A DNA stretch of 49,687 nt from JAAXHE01 sp964551635. GTDB lineage: Bacteria > Latescibacterota > UBA2968 > GCA-2709665. Under the pieces are notes generated by a model. The model was not told where the DNA came from, ran no database searches, and worked only from the letters and a program-made list of their open reading frames with translations. Shown in pieces: positions 40,911-49,687 of this stretch. The translations under genes and the position numbers were made by a program. The stretch spans positions 1-49,687 of the forward strand of contig CAZKDZ010000312.1 in the NCBI GenBank assembly GCA_964551635.1, given 5' to 3'. Position 1 is the first letter of the stretch. Each line of letters begins with the position of its first letter.

Positions 40911-42098
40911 TCAACGAAGCCACGACCACCGAGCGGCCACCTCGCCCTCCTCGCCGTGCCGTTCTCTGAGCATCGCTTTTTCGGCAGGTCCCGCCCGGAG
41001 CAGGCCCTCCAACCGGTCGCACGTCAGTTCCACCTCTACGTCCGTCATTTCCATCGCATCCACGGTGAAATATCCCTCGTCGGTATGGTGCGCGCGAAGA
41101 CGGATGGACGGGTCACCCTCCATCATCGCGAGGTTGATCACGGCGGCGCTCAACCCTGTTTTCTCAGCATCCACGGTCACCCGCGCGCGACTGAACGGGT
41201 TGCCGTTGGGATCGGGGTCCACGCTGAGACCGACGCCGTCAAACCCTTCAAGGCGCGCCATCACCCGGTCCATCTTCCGGTTCTGCTCCGCCTCCCAGCC
41301 CGCCACGTCCAGACGCATCCGATACTCCAGCGCCGCCATCGCGCCGACAATGCCCTCTTTTCCCACCTTCATCGGCCTCCCGATCCCCCTGTTCTGGAGG
41401 TTCAGCGCCCGCACCAGGTCCTCCCGGCCGCAGACCACGCCGGCAGTGGTTCCCGAGAGATACTTGTGGCCGCTGCAAACGACCAGGTCCGCGCCCGTGT
41501 CGAGGATCTTTCTGATGACGAACGATTGCGCCGCCGCGTCGACGATCACGGGCACGCCGTTCTCGTGCGCGATCTCGACCACACGCGCCAGGGGCAGGGC
41601 GCCGTACCGGACGGTATGGTGCGACACCACGAAAACCACCGCCGCGGTCCGGTCTCCGATGGCGTGCCTCAGATGCTCCTCGGTGGAGCGATGTACCGTT
41701 CCGATCTCCACGGGGACGGCGCCGGCCATCCGGATCATCTGCGTTACCGGTGCGCCGAAGTTCACCGCGTGGCCCTTCTGAATGACGACTTCGTCGGCCA
41801 TTCCGGTCGTGTCCGGTAGCTGCCAGACCCGTCCCAGGTCGTTTCCTGTCATCGACGCGGCCACGCCCAACGTGATGCCTGCCGCCGTACAGGCGGTCAC
41901 GCACCCCCATTGCGAACCCGTGGCGCGTACGATCACCTCTCCCGCGCGCTCCTGAAGCTCATCCAGATCGTAGAAGCAGCCCATCGCGTGCGTCACCTCT
42001 TCGACCACCTCCGGCAATACGATCGCCCCGGCCAAATGCGTCATTTTCCCGCAGGCGTTGATAACGCGGGTCAATCGGTATTTCTCGTACAGATCCAT
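40911..42098 (-). CDS. SelA-like PLP-dependent enzyme
   Basis: This 395-residue fold-type I PLP enzyme resembles L-seryl-tRNA(Sec) selenium transferase-like proteins: RVINACGKMTHLAGAIVLPEVVEEV, RATGSQWGCVTACTAAGITLGV, VPVIVDAAAQ and the PLP lysine in VVCSGHKYLSGTTAGVV. True SelA has a longer N-terminus and works with selenocysteine genes, none of which are here. This is more likely a metabolic relative acting on amino-acid derivatives. The ATG at 42098 has GGAGGA upstream; a start at 42152 is unlikely. It is the last gene of the six-gene minus-strand run. Confidence 0.85.
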   Translation of the reverse strand: MDLYEKYRLTRVINACGKMTHLAGAIVLPEVVEEVTHAMGCFYDLDELQERAGEVIVRATGSQWGCVTACTAAGITLGVAASMTGNDLGRVWQLPDTTGMADEVVIQKGHAVNFGAPVTQMIRMAGAVPVEIGTVHRSTEEHLRHAIGDRTAAVVFVVSHHTVRYGALPLARVVEIAHENGVPVIVDAAAQSFVIRKILDTGADLVVCSGHKYLSGTTAGVVCGREDLVRALNLQNRGIGRPMKVGKEGIVGAMAALEYRMRLDVAGWEAEQNRKMDRVMARLEGFDGVGLSVDPDPNGNPFSRARVTVDAEKTGLSAAVINLAMMEGDPSIRLRAHHTDEGYFTVDAMEMTDVEVELTCDRLEGLLRAGPAEKAMLRERHGEEGEVAARWSWLR

Positions 42099-42197
42099 AC
42101 GTCGTTCCTCCGTACACACGGATAGCGAGCGACGATCCCGATCGCCCGCCATTCCCCAGGATTCATACCGTTGCGACCCAGCGGATTGGGCTTCCCG

Positions 42198-43580
42198 TCA
42201 AACGACGGCCCCCTGGTCCACGGCCTCGTCCACCGAATCGCCCAACACCGCAAGCCCCTCTGCCACGGCATCCTCGTTGATCGTCAGCGGCGGCGAAATC
42301 TTCACCGTCTGTCCCCAGGAGCCCACCGGCGCGAAGAACAGCAGTCCTTTGTGAAAGCAGCGTTCCACCACGTCGAAAGCCAGGTCAGGGTCCGGCTCCT
42401 TCAAACCCGGCCTGACCATCTGCAACCCCGCAACAAGCCCCTTTCCCGTGCAATGGCCGATCACGTTCGGATGACGCGCCTGAATCCTGCGCAATCCGTC
42501 CATCATCAGAGGCTCCATCCGGGCCGCATTGCCTGCCAGGTCGTCCCCCACGATCTTCCTGAGGCTCGCCAGCGCCGCCGCCGCGCACACCGGGTTGCCG
42601 GTATGGGTGCTGGTCATGGACCCGGGAGGATATTGGTCCATCACTTCCGTCCGGCCGATTACGCCCGAAAGCGGAAGGGAACTGCTCACGCCCTTGCCGA
42701 ACGTGATCATATCGGGCGTGACGCCGTAGTGCTCGAACCCCCACATGGTTCCGGTTCGTCCGAACCCGGCCTGGACCTCGTCGAAGATCAGCAGAGCCCC
42801 GTGCGCCCGGCACCACTCGGCCAGGGCTCGGGCGTACTCAACCGGCAGAAAGTCCGGTCCGACGCCCTGGTAGGTCTCCACGATCACTCCGGCGACGTCG
42901 TCGGCCTCAACTCCCCTCTCATTCAGGGTCGTGCAGAAGTGGTCGAAATCGGTATTCCCGGTCCAGTAACCGTCCGGAAAAGCGGCCTGTACGATGGCGG
43001 GATCCTCATTTACGATCCAATCCTTCTGTCCGGGCATGCCGCCTGCCTGCTGCGCGCCGAGCGTCCGCCCGTGGAACCCGCGTTCAAAGCCCACGATCCC
43101 GATCTTTCTGCTCCCGCCCTGCGCGATGCCCCAGGTACGCGCCAATTTGATTGCATTTTCGGTTGCTTCCGAACCCGTTGTCAGCAGAAACACCTTTTCC
43201 AGCCCGTCCGGCGCAAGCCGAACCAGAAACTCGGCGAGCTCCGCCCGCGCGGCATTGGGAAACACGTAACTGTGCAGAAGTCCGTTGTTGACCTGATCCA
43301 GGATCGCGTTCCTCACCTCCGGCATCCCGTGCCCCGCATTGGTCACCAGCACCCCAGAACTCCAGTCCAGCCACATATTTCCGTACCCGTCGTAGACACG
43401 GACGTCCTCCGCCCTGTCCCACACGACGGGCGGCTGTCCGCGCATGGAAGTCGGCTCGTAGGTTCGCAACGCCTCAAGCACGGGAACCGACTCCGGATGC
43501 GGTAATCCCGATGCGATTCGCCTGTATTTCGTGTCCACGGGGGGAACGTCCCGGGGTGTGATATCGAACTCCCTTCCCAT
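42198..43580 (-). CDS. Class III aminotransferase
   Basis: This 460-residue fold-type I aminotransferase has VYDGYGNMWLDWSSGVLVTNAGH, LLTTGSEATENAIKLAR, ALLIFDEVQAGFGRTG and the PLP lysine in DMITFGKGVSSSLPLSGVIG. These are class III (4-aminobutyrate/acetylornithine-type) signatures. AGGAGG precedes the ATG at 43580; 78 upstream bases in frame (to 43658) form part of an inverted repeat. It is preceded by a Gfo/Idh dehydrogenase and followed by the SelA-like enzyme. The substrate is not determined. Confidence 0.92.
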   Translation of the reverse strand: MGREFDITPRDVPPVDTKYRRIASGLPHPESVPVLEALRTYEPTSMRGQPPVVWDRAEDVRVYDGYGNMWLDWSSGVLVTNAGHGMPEVRNAILDQVNNGLLHSYVFPNAARAELAEFLVRLAPDGLEKVFLLTTGSEATENAIKLARTWGIAQGGSRKIGIVGFERGFHGRTLGAQQAGGMPGQKDWIVNEDPAIVQAAFPDGYWTGNTDFDHFCTTLNERGVEADDVAGVIVETYQGVGPDFLPVEYARALAEWCRAHGALLIFDEVQAGFGRTGTMWGFEHYGVTPDMITFGKGVSSSLPLSGVIGRTEVMDQYPPGSMTSTHTGNPVCAAAALASLRKIVGDDLAGNAARMEPLMMDGLRRIQARHPNVIGHCTGKGLVAGLQMVRPGLKEPDPDLAFDVVERCFHKGLLFFAPVGSWGQTVKISPPLTINEDAVAEGLAVLGDSVDEAVDQGAVV

Positions 43581-43609
43581 CGCATCCTCCTGAGAAGCTT
43601 CCTGATGTG

Positions 43610-43669
43610 AACAGCGGGCCGCGAGTTGCCGTCCGAACCCGTCGGTGCGGCGTCTCAAGGCCCGCTGTT
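43610..43669. repeat. 11-bp perfect inverted repeat enclosing 38 bases
   Basis: AACAGCGGGCC (43610-43620) and GGCCCGCTGTT (43659-43669) fill the gap between the Gfo/Idh stop and the aminotransferase ribosome site. No T-run is present. It could be an mRNA stabilising or attenuating stem within the minus-strand transcript. Confidence 0.55.
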
Positions 43670-43682
43670 CCCCTACCTTATT

Positions 43683-44966
43683 TTATATCGGCTTTTCGTA
43701 AATTCGCCGAAAGACCGCTTCCGGTCCTTCGTCTATCCTGTATGGATCGATTATGGTGATGCCGTCTTCGCCGAATCGGGCCGTCACCGGCGTCCCCTTG
43801 CCTTGCTGCAGATACTTGAAGTTCAGATCCCGCACCCTCCTGGCCGCGTCGACGATCGCAACCGTAATCCGCCCGTCCGCCGCGGTAGGGTAGATCCCGT
43901 CCACGTCCTCCCGCGTCTCCCCAAGGAATTTGATGCGGCAGGCGGCGACCAGCCCCACCGTAATGCTGTCCACGCCGTAGCCGATATAGGCCTCCGAGCC
44001 ATCCGGGCGCCTGACGTCGCGCGTCATATGGTTGTTCACCGTACGGCTGCCGCCCCCGTTATACCAGAAACGTAAACCCCGGTATTGCTGATCGGACTCC
44101 ACCTTGCCGTCGGTACCCACGATTTCGTGGCCCTGATTCACCGGACCCTCGAAGTCGTCGGGCGTGATCCAGTTGTTGTGGAAATAGATGCTCATTCCGT
44201 TGTCGAACTCCACGCGCACCTGAACCGCATCGTAGGCGTCAATGCCCTCGCGAACCAGCCGTTTCTTCTGCCCCACAGCGGAAAGCGCGACCGGTTTGCT
44301 CCTGAAATAGTTGTAGATCAGGTCCGTCCAGTGCGGGCCGACATAGCTGAAAGGGTCGCTCTGCTCCGCCCATTTGAACGTACTCGTGGACACCTCCAGC
44401 GGCTCTTCGAGTACGGCCTGCCCGTAGAGAGGATCTCCGATCCGGGTGGAGAGATCGTGCTGGACGCGCAGATGGTCGGGATCGTATCGCTTGTGCATGT
44501 CCACGCAGACCACCAGCCCCTTCGCGTCGGCAAGTTCGATGATCTCGTCCGCCTCCTCGATCGACAGACACATCGGTTTTTCCATGACCACGTGCGTTCC
44601 GTTCCGCAACGCGGCCAGCGTCACCTCGGTATGCAGGTGGTCCGGAGTGACCACGGCCATGACGTCCAGATCGGGTACGTCACGCAGCACGTCCTCCCAC
44701 GGCTTTTCGCCCCAGTAGGCTCCCGGCTCGCGCCCCGTGGACGCCCTGAAATTCTCACTTGCCTTTTCCGCGGACGCCCGGGACCGCGTGGCCACGGCCA
44801 CCAGATCGAACTGAATATCAGCCAGGTCCCGCGCCCATGGGTCCAGACCGACCCGCCCGAGATTCCCACTGATTCCCATCCGCTGCAGATCGGCGAATGC
44901 TCTGGCGTGTACGTCCCCGCCGAACATCCCCGCGCCGATCAGCGCGATTTTCATCGTACGCTGCAT
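43683..44966 (-). CDS. Gfo/Idh/MocA family dehydrogenase
   Basis: This 427-residue protein begins MQRTMKIALIGAGMFGGDVHARAFADL with the dinucleotide-binding GxGxxG. It contains VVTPDHLHTEVTLAALRNGTHVVMEKPMCLS with the family's EKP motif and a VDMHKRYDPDH segment in the catalytic region. Family members oxidise or epimerise sugars, inositols and related polyols with NAD(P). The ATG at 44966 with GCGAGG upstream is chosen over the ATG at 44954. It lies between an SDR and an aminotransferase. Confidence 0.92.
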   Translation of the reverse strand: MQRTMKIALIGAGMFGGDVHARAFADLQRMGISGNLGRVGLDPWARDLADIQFDLVAVATRSRASAEKASENFRASTGREPGAYWGEKPWEDVLRDVPDLDVMAVVTPDHLHTEVTLAALRNGTHVVMEKPMCLSIEEADEIIELADAKGLVVCVDMHKRYDPDHLRVQHDLSTRIGDPLYGQAVLEEPLEVSTSTFKWAEQSDPFSYVGPHWTDLIYNYFRSKPVALSAVGQKKRLVREGIDAYDAVQVRVEFDNGMSIYFHNNWITPDDFEGPVNQGHEIVGTDGKVESDQQYRGLRFWYNGGGSRTVNNHMTRDVRRPDGSEAYIGYGVDSITVGLVAACRIKFLGETREDVDGIYPTAADGRITVAIVDAARRVRDLNFKYLQQGKGTPVTARFGEDGITIIDPYRIDEGPEAVFRRIYEKPI

Positions 44967-45081
44967 TCGCAACCTCGCTTTTCCGTTTTGCAGGCCCTCT
45001 TCCGGCGGCCGACATGACAGGTTTGCCGCTTCATCGACTCGAGTCGTCCCGACGGCCATGCCTCCGGAAACGGGCGCCGGG

Positions 45082-45816
45082 TCATCTCGTAAAGACGGTA
45101 CCTCTTACATAGTCCGCATCGTCCGAAACCAGAAACGCCAGCACCCTGCCAACTCCCTCGGGCTTTCCCAACCCCGCTCTCATCTCCTCAAGGCGCCGCC
45201 CCTCCAGGTCCGCCTGTTTTTTCAGGACTTCCATCTTCAGTGGCGTATCAAGGCTCCCGGGACACAGCGCATTCACCCGGATTCCCCTGGAAGCCAATTG
45301 CGGAGCGAGTACCAGAGAAAGCCCGTGCACGCCGCCCTTGCTCGATCCGTATGCCGCGGACGAACTGCCTCCCCGCACGCCCGCGCCGGAAGACACCAGC
45401 ACCAGCACGCCGCCACCGGACCGCTCCAGAACCGGCGTCACGTGTTTGCACAGCAGAAAACTGCCCCTCAGATTCACGTCCATGACGCGATCCCATGTAT
45501 CCGCTTCGAACAGGTCGACCGGGACCAGCGCCCCTTCGAGAATCCCCGCACAGTGAATCAGACCATCGATACGTCCGAACGCACGGACCACGCGATCCAC
45601 CATCGCACCGACCTCTCCCTCCGCCCGGACGTCAACCCGGAAGCCCCGGGCGTCGCCCCCCGAACCGTCGATCTGGCGAACCGTTGTCGCGATGCCGTCC
45701 CCATCACAATCCGCTACCGCCACGCGCGCGCCGGCTTCTGCGCAGCAGAACGACGCGGCGCGACCGATGCCAGAGGCCCCCCCGGTTACGAGAATCACTT
45801 TCTCTTCCAACGACAT
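45082..45816 (-). CDS. Short-chain dehydrogenase/reductase
   Basis: This 244-residue classical SDR has KVILVTGGASGIGRAASF for cofactor binding, D-rich strand two (VADCDGDG, suggesting NAD), LIHCAGI, SSGAG with the catalytic serine, and YGSSKGG with the Y-x3-K pair. RVNALCPGSLDTP completes the active site. It follows the PQQ-type protein by 23 bp, implying co-transcription. The substrate is unknown. Confidence 0.92.
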   Translation of the reverse strand: MSLEEKVILVTGGASGIGRAASFCCAEAGARVAVADCDGDGIATTVRQIDGSGGDARGFRVDVRAEGEVGAMVDRVVRAFGRIDGLIHCAGILEGALVPVDLFEADTWDRVMDVNLRGSFLLCKHVTPVLERSGGGVLVLVSSGAGVRGGSSSAAYGSSKGGVHGLSLVLAPQLASRGIRVNALCPGSLDTPLKMEVLKKQADLEGRRLEEMRAGLGKPEGVGRVLAFLVSDDADYVRGTVFTR

Positions 45817-45839
45817 GCTTTGTTCTGTCCCGTCGCGAC

Positions 45840-47267
45840 CTACTTGCCTATTGCATACAGTGTATTACGGGTCCCGATGTACAGCACCCCGTCTTTTGCA
45901 ACGGGTGTTGTGTACACCGCGCTGCCCATGTTGATTTCGTTGACCTTCTCGAACTTCGCCGATGCCTTGAATATCATCACGTCGCCGTCTTCGTCTCCAA
46001 TGTAAACCTTCCCGTCGGCCACTAAGGGGGATCCCCAGATGGCGGCGTAGGCATCGTAGGTCCAGTGCGGCTTTCCTGTCTTCAGATCCAGACAATAGAT
46101 GAAACCGCTCAGGTCCGCAGCGTACAGCAGCCCGTCGTGAATGGCGACCGTTGACATTGTCCGGTTGAATTCCTTGCCTCCCAGATGCCAGACGGCGTGG
46201 GTGCCGGTGACGTCACCCTTACCGGTTGCGTCAATCGCCCAGAGATGTCCCACCCCTTCGCCGTGCTCGGGATCCTGTCCTACGCCGATAAAGACCTTGT
46301 TGTCGTAGATTACCGGCGTGGCGATGATCGCGTTGCGTGTGCCGCGTCCGCCAAGCTCCCAGACGGAGTCCTTCGGATTGCAGTCGAATTTCCAGATCAA
46401 TTCACCCGTCTTCGGCGCCACGGCGTAAACCCAGCCGTCCCCTCCCGGGAGGATGACCTGGGGTTCTCCGTTGATCGATCCGAAGGCCGGGTTGGACCAC
46501 TGCCCGTGCAGGATATTCGTTCCGGGATAGGCCTTTTCCCAGACGAGCTCCCCGGTATCCAGGCGGAGTGCAAGAAAGCTGGGCGCAAACGGCGATGGGA
46601 TGGCCACGTGGCCTTCATCGACGCCGTTGCTGGTGATCACGAACAGCATCCCGTCCGCACCGACAGGCGAACAGGTGGCCAGGTTGTGCGGGAACACATC
46701 CAGCTTCTCCATCATATCGTATTCCCAGACTATGTCCGCGCCGTTGACGCCTGTGACGTCTTCGCTGCGGTACGGCCCGTCGTTTTCCGAGTCCAGAAAG
46801 CCCTCGGTATCGGCGCAGACCACCCGACCCTGGTTGGAAACGTAGAACAGGCGGTCGCCCTGGATAAACGGCGTCGAGCAAACGCCCTGCAGCGGCCAGT
46901 CGTTCACCCTACCCGCGGGCAGCTTCGGGTGGGCCGACTGCCACAGGAACTCCCCGTCGGATTCCCGGAATGCCATCACCACGCCTCGATCGCCCTTGAT
47001 ATCGGGATTTCGTTCGGCGTGGTTATTGGTCCCCATAAACACCTTGCCGCCCAGCAGAACGGGCCCGGCGTACGACTGGGAGCCGAGAGCGGCTTTCCAC
47101 CTGATGTTCGTTCCGGTGGCCGTATTCCAGTCCGTTGGCAGATTCTTCTCGTCCGACACCAGGTTTCGTGAAGGCGTGAATCCCCACATCGCGGTCTCCT
47201 GGGCGCGCACGCCCGAAGCCGGCCAGAACAGCGTAAATGCGACCAGGTATATCCATCCAGATTTCAT
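45840..47267 (-). CDS. PQQ-binding-like beta-propeller protein
   Basis: This 475-residue protein has a signal peptide (MKSGWIYLVAFTLFWPASGVRAQ) and repeated PQQ-type blades of the form DGxLYxxDxxGxxxCLDxxTGKxxW. Examples are VVCADTEGFLDS, LRLDTGELVWEKAYPG, APKTGELIWKFDCNPK, IYCLDLKTGKPHW and VYIGDEDGDVMIF. There are seven or eight blades. It lacks the N-terminal features of a quinoprotein alcohol dehydrogenase, so enzyme activity is uncertain; many such secreted propellers are scaffolds. Confidence 0.88.
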   Translation of the reverse strand: MKSGWIYLVAFTLFWPASGVRAQETAMWGFTPSRNLVSDEKNLPTDWNTATGTNIRWKAALGSQSYAGPVLLGGKVFMGTNNHAERNPDIKGDRGVVMAFRESDGEFLWQSAHPKLPAGRVNDWPLQGVCSTPFIQGDRLFYVSNQGRVVCADTEGFLDSENDGPYRSEDVTGVNGADIVWEYDMMEKLDVFPHNLATCSPVGADGMLFVITSNGVDEGHVAIPSPFAPSFLALRLDTGELVWEKAYPGTNILHGQWSNPAFGSINGEPQVILPGGDGWVYAVAPKTGELIWKFDCNPKDSVWELGGRGTRNAIIATPVIYDNKVFIGVGQDPEHGEGVGHLWAIDATGKGDVTGTHAVWHLGGKEFNRTMSTVAIHDGLLYAADLSGFIYCLDLKTGKPHWTYDAYAAIWGSPLVADGKVYIGDEDGDVMIFKASAKFEKVNEINMGSAVYTTPVAKDGVLYIGTRNTLYAIGK

Positions 47268-47373
47268 TTTTGTCTCTTTCTCCGGGTATAATTGTCCGTA
47301 TTGACGCCCATCAGGCGATTAACCGGACGTCCGGATGAATGCCTTCAGCCATCGCATCCGGCCGGACGCCCGT

Positions 47374-49548
47374 TCAGTACACGCTTACGTTGTCGTAATA
47401 GATGTTCGCCGGCGAGTACCCGTAAAGCCCGGGACTTCCTTGCCGTATGGGAAGCGGGTCCTCCGCCTCGATCGTCCATGCGTCCGGCTCCCCGTCGCTC
47501 CGCTTCCAGACTTTTCCCCTTACGATCGCCCGACCGCCATCGATGTCCACTCGCATCTTCATGGTATACCACACGTCCGGTTCCCATTCAAAAGCCACGC
47601 GATGAACCATCCTCAAATCGGACGACCAGGACCGGACTTCCAGTCGCTTGTAGGCGCCCTGCAGATCCAGGATGTATCGATGAGCGATCAGGCCCATGTC
47701 CGGCAGCCACCGCCTGCGCCGGCCCCCCATCAGATCGGCCTGGACGGTGTATCCGCTCATTTCAGGCGGTCCGATGTACAGATTGGACCGGTCCAGTCCG
47801 CGTGCAGCGGGTGGCTTGACCAGGACCTTGTTTCCATCCAGTTCCTCGACCCTGAATCCCCGTCCGCCCCATACCCAATGCCGCGGATTCCTGCCGGCAG
47901 GGACCCCCTCGAAGTCCTCGGTCCAGGGCGGCTCCGGCGTCACCCGTACCCATGCCCGCGACGTCAGCCCGCCGGTCGCGGCAACCACCCATCCGGCTTG
48001 TCCTCTATTCGCCGGCGTGAACCGACCGTTCTCTACCTTTCCCGTCAGTCGATCGAGGGTCCATTCGGCATCGACATCGCCGATCAACCTTCCCCGCGCG
48101 TCGAACGTCCGGGCGCCCAGTGTCAGCGTCTCGCCCGACGCCAGCGTTTTCTCTGCCGGAACAACCAGCAACGCGGCCGGTTCGGCGCCTGAAGGCGCGC
48201 GCGGATGTCCGGAAAACGGCGTGGACGCAAGCGCGAACGACGCATCCCGGTCGCCCAGACAGAACAGGCCCGCTTCGGTTGCGAAGTAGATCCGACCGTA
48301 TGCGACGGCGACCGAACCGTAGATCTCCGCGGGCCTCCCGGCGGGCATCATGATCTTCCTGTCATCCAGTACTCGCGCACCCGCATCCTCCACCTTGAGA
48401 ATCCGGAATCCGCCGTTGACTTCCGTCACGTACAGTTTGCCGTCGGCCCACGTGGGAGAACCCTTGCCCACCGTGCCGATATTCCGCTCCCACAACTTCC
48501 GGCCAGACTCCGCGTTCAGGCAGTGCACGTTCGCCGAATTGTCGATGACGTACAGACGCCCCGCGTGAAGGGCCGGAGACGCGTACCCCGCGGCGATCCC
48601 GTCCTGGCGCCAGATCTCCTTTCCCGATCCCGCATCGAGGCAGACGACCCGACCCATCGTGGTATTGTCCACGTTCTCTTCGCTGTGGGAGGCGTACACC
48701 CGATTGTCAGCTGCAACCGGAGACGTGTTGATACCCCGCCTGCTCAAGGGGAACCCCCATACCACCTCGCCCGTCGCGGCCTTGAAGGCGAATATGCCTC
48801 CGTTGCCGTTCCCCGCGATCAACAGCCTCTGCCCGTCAACGGTCGCGGCTATGGGTGTGGAATAAACGGTCAGGTCGACCTGCCCGCCGCCGCCCGGGCG
48901 CGCCATCCATACGGTCTCTCCAGTCCGCTTGTCGAAGGCCACGTACCTGTGTGAAGGCGGGCGGTCCGCCCAGCCCCTGTTTCCCATGCTGATGACAACC
49001 AGGTCACCGTCGACCACGGGCGTATGCAACCTGCCGCCGTATCCCGAAAACCTGTTGAACTCCTCGGTCAGCGACCTGGTCCACAGGATTCGGCCGTCTC
49101 TGTCGAAACAAAGCAGCAAACCGTTCACCAGATGCGCGTACACATTCCCCGTCTCCCCGTCGGCGCCCAGATTCGCCCAGCCCAGGCGGTTGAACGTTAT
49201 GGTGGAATGCCACACGTTGAACTTGCGTTCCCAGACCAGCCGTCCGTCCTCCGCGTCGAAACAGGCGACGTGTTCCTGCCTGGTTACCCCCTCCCCGGTT
49301 CTTCCGATCACATAGACCCGCCCGTTCAGGATCACCGGCGTGGACCGGCCGATGAACTCCGACCGCCAGACCAGGTTCTCTCCGTCCGGAGACCAGCTGG
49401 AAATCAGGCCGGTTTCCGGAGACGCGCCTGTCTGCATCGGCCCGCGCCAGTGCGTCCAGTCCGACGCGGCGCCGGACGTCGACCAGGCGAAAGGAAGAAG
49501 ACCTGCCAGACATGCCGTGCGAAAGTACGCTTTCAGCCGACTCTTCAT
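47374..49548 (-). CDS. PQQ-binding-like beta-propeller protein with C-terminal beta domain
   Basis: This 724-residue protein has a signal peptide (about residues 1-28) and then an N-terminal propeller of PQQ-like blades to about residue 440: HVACFDAEDGRLVWERKF, LCFDRDGRILWTRSL, YVAFDKRTGETVW, IFAFKAATGEVVWGFP, VCLDAGSGKEIWRQ and HCLNAESGRKLWERN. An Ig-like segment follows, then a C-terminal laminin-G/DUF1080-like beta-sandwich (IYYDNVSVY at the end). Relatives act outside the cytoplasm, perhaps on sugars. The next gene downstream, 106 bp away, is a second propeller. Confidence 0.87.
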   Translation of the reverse strand: MKSRLKAYFRTACLAGLLPFAWSTSGAASDWTHWRGPMQTGASPETGLISSWSPDGENLVWRSEFIGRSTPVILNGRVYVIGRTGEGVTRQEHVACFDAEDGRLVWERKFNVWHSTITFNRLGWANLGADGETGNVYAHLVNGLLLCFDRDGRILWTRSLTEEFNRFSGYGGRLHTPVVDGDLVVISMGNRGWADRPPSHRYVAFDKRTGETVWMARPGGGGQVDLTVYSTPIAATVDGQRLLIAGNGNGGIFAFKAATGEVVWGFPLSRRGINTSPVAADNRVYASHSEENVDNTTMGRVVCLDAGSGKEIWRQDGIAAGYASPALHAGRLYVIDNSANVHCLNAESGRKLWERNIGTVGKGSPTWADGKLYVTEVNGGFRILKVEDAGARVLDDRKIMMPAGRPAEIYGSVAVAYGRIYFATEAGLFCLGDRDASFALASTPFSGHPRAPSGAEPAALLVVPAEKTLASGETLTLGARTFDARGRLIGDVDAEWTLDRLTGKVENGRFTPANRGQAGWVVAATGGLTSRAWVRVTPEPPWTEDFEGVPAGRNPRHWVWGGRGFRVEELDGNKVLVKPPAARGLDRSNLYIGPPEMSGYTVQADLMGGRRRRWLPDMGLIAHRYILDLQGAYKRLEVRSWSSDLRMVHRVAFEWEPDVWYTMKMRVDIDGGRAIVRGKVWKRSDGEPDAWTIEAEDPLPIRQGSPGLYGYSPANIYYDNVSVY

Positions 49549-49623
49549 TTTTTATAATCCTCTTTCAGGTGGTTCGATTCGCGGGTCGAGACTTCAGGCC
49601 CCACGGCCCGGAGCAGGTCCCGC

Positions 49624-49686
49624 CTAGCGAAAGGTCCCTTCCGCAATATCCGATTCACCCACGAACTGCTTGAGATGCTCTATAGC
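49624..49686 (-). CDS. Unidentified gene, C-terminal end (cut by window edge)
   Basis: On the minus strand a frame entering at the window edge encodes about 20 residues (AIEHLKQFVGESDIAEGTFR) and ends at a TAG at 49624-49626. It precedes the PQQ propeller by 75 bp on the same strand and may be the previous gene of that operon. Too little is visible to assign a family. Confidence 0.4.
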   Translation of the reverse strand, partial: AIEHLKQFVGESDIAEGTFR

Positions 49687-49687
49687 C

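Noticed and set aside
40911..42098. True selenocysteine synthase (SelA)
   Set aside because: The N-terminal tRNA-binding part is missing and there is no selB, selD or tRNA(Sec) nearby; relatives of this size are metabolic PLP enzymes.

Overview
The window is a GC-rich bacterial chromosome segment. Outer-membrane TonB-dependent receptors indicate a Gram-negative envelope. Three phytanoyl-CoA dioxygenase-type oxygenases, two enolase-superfamily enzymes, a uronate-isomerase-like amidohydrolase, Gfo/Idh dehydrogenase, PQQ-type beta-propellers and a large metzincin recall uncultured scavenging lineages of the Latescibacterota/Poribacteria/Gemmatimonadota kind. That placement is inference from gene content; there is no rRNA here to test it. 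No rRNA, tRNA or CRISPR array was found.

Layout. 1-0.5 kb: the end of an IS630-type transposase, its flank and a periodic low-complexity tract. 0.5-4.9 kb: XdhC/CoxI, a PspA/IM30 protein, a tiny membrane protein and two PhyH oxygenases. 4.9-24.4 kb: an accessory region with dispersed short repeats and many toxin-antitoxin-like or defence-like genes. These are a HEPN protein with a membrane protein, a truncated Rpn-type nuclease, a DUF3800-like protein, a Phd/VapC pair, a HigBA pair, an orphan AAA ATPase, a Uma2 nuclease, a phage Gp37/Gp68 protein, a DUF4258/zinc-finger-HEPN pair and a RelE/XRE pair. Among them sit housekeeping-like genes: a radical SAM protein, a ferredoxin with a helix-turn-helix-like tail, a carboxypeptidase-regulatory-domain TonB receptor and a neutral-ceramidase-like protein. 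24.4-27.7 kb: a glycine-rich membrane protein and a secreted zinc metalloprotease. 27.9-34.3 kb: a co-directional catabolic cluster (enolase family, medium-chain dehydrogenase, enolase family, gamma-glutamyltransferase, PhyH) closed by a strong bidirectional terminator. 34.5-37.1 kb: a TonB receptor on the minus strand with a long leader. 37.9-40.8 kb: D-2-hydroxyacid dehydrogenase, amidohydrolase and a DUF1080-like protein behind a near-consensus promoter. 40.9-49.6 kb: six co-directional minus-strand genes (two PQQ propellers, SDR, Gfo/Idh, class III aminotransferase, SelA-like PLP enzyme) and the end of a seventh.

The metabolic genes read as uptake and oxidation of amino- and sugar-acid-like small molecules: TonB receptors for import, gamma-glutamyl and metallo-peptidases for release, oxygenases and dehydrogenases for oxidation, and enolase-family and PLP enzymes for isomerisation or transamination. 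No single substrate can be named.

The most novel-looking items are: an operon pairing a DUF4258 toxin-like protein with an MqsA-type zinc finger fused to a large domain carrying a HEPN RNase-like motif, behind a strong promoter whose -10 box lies in a palindrome; a ferredoxin fused to a helix-turn-helix-like tail; a HEPN/membrane-protein pair; and several families of text-like dispersed intergenic repeats, one an IS-flank sequence present again in inverted orientation 12 kb away.
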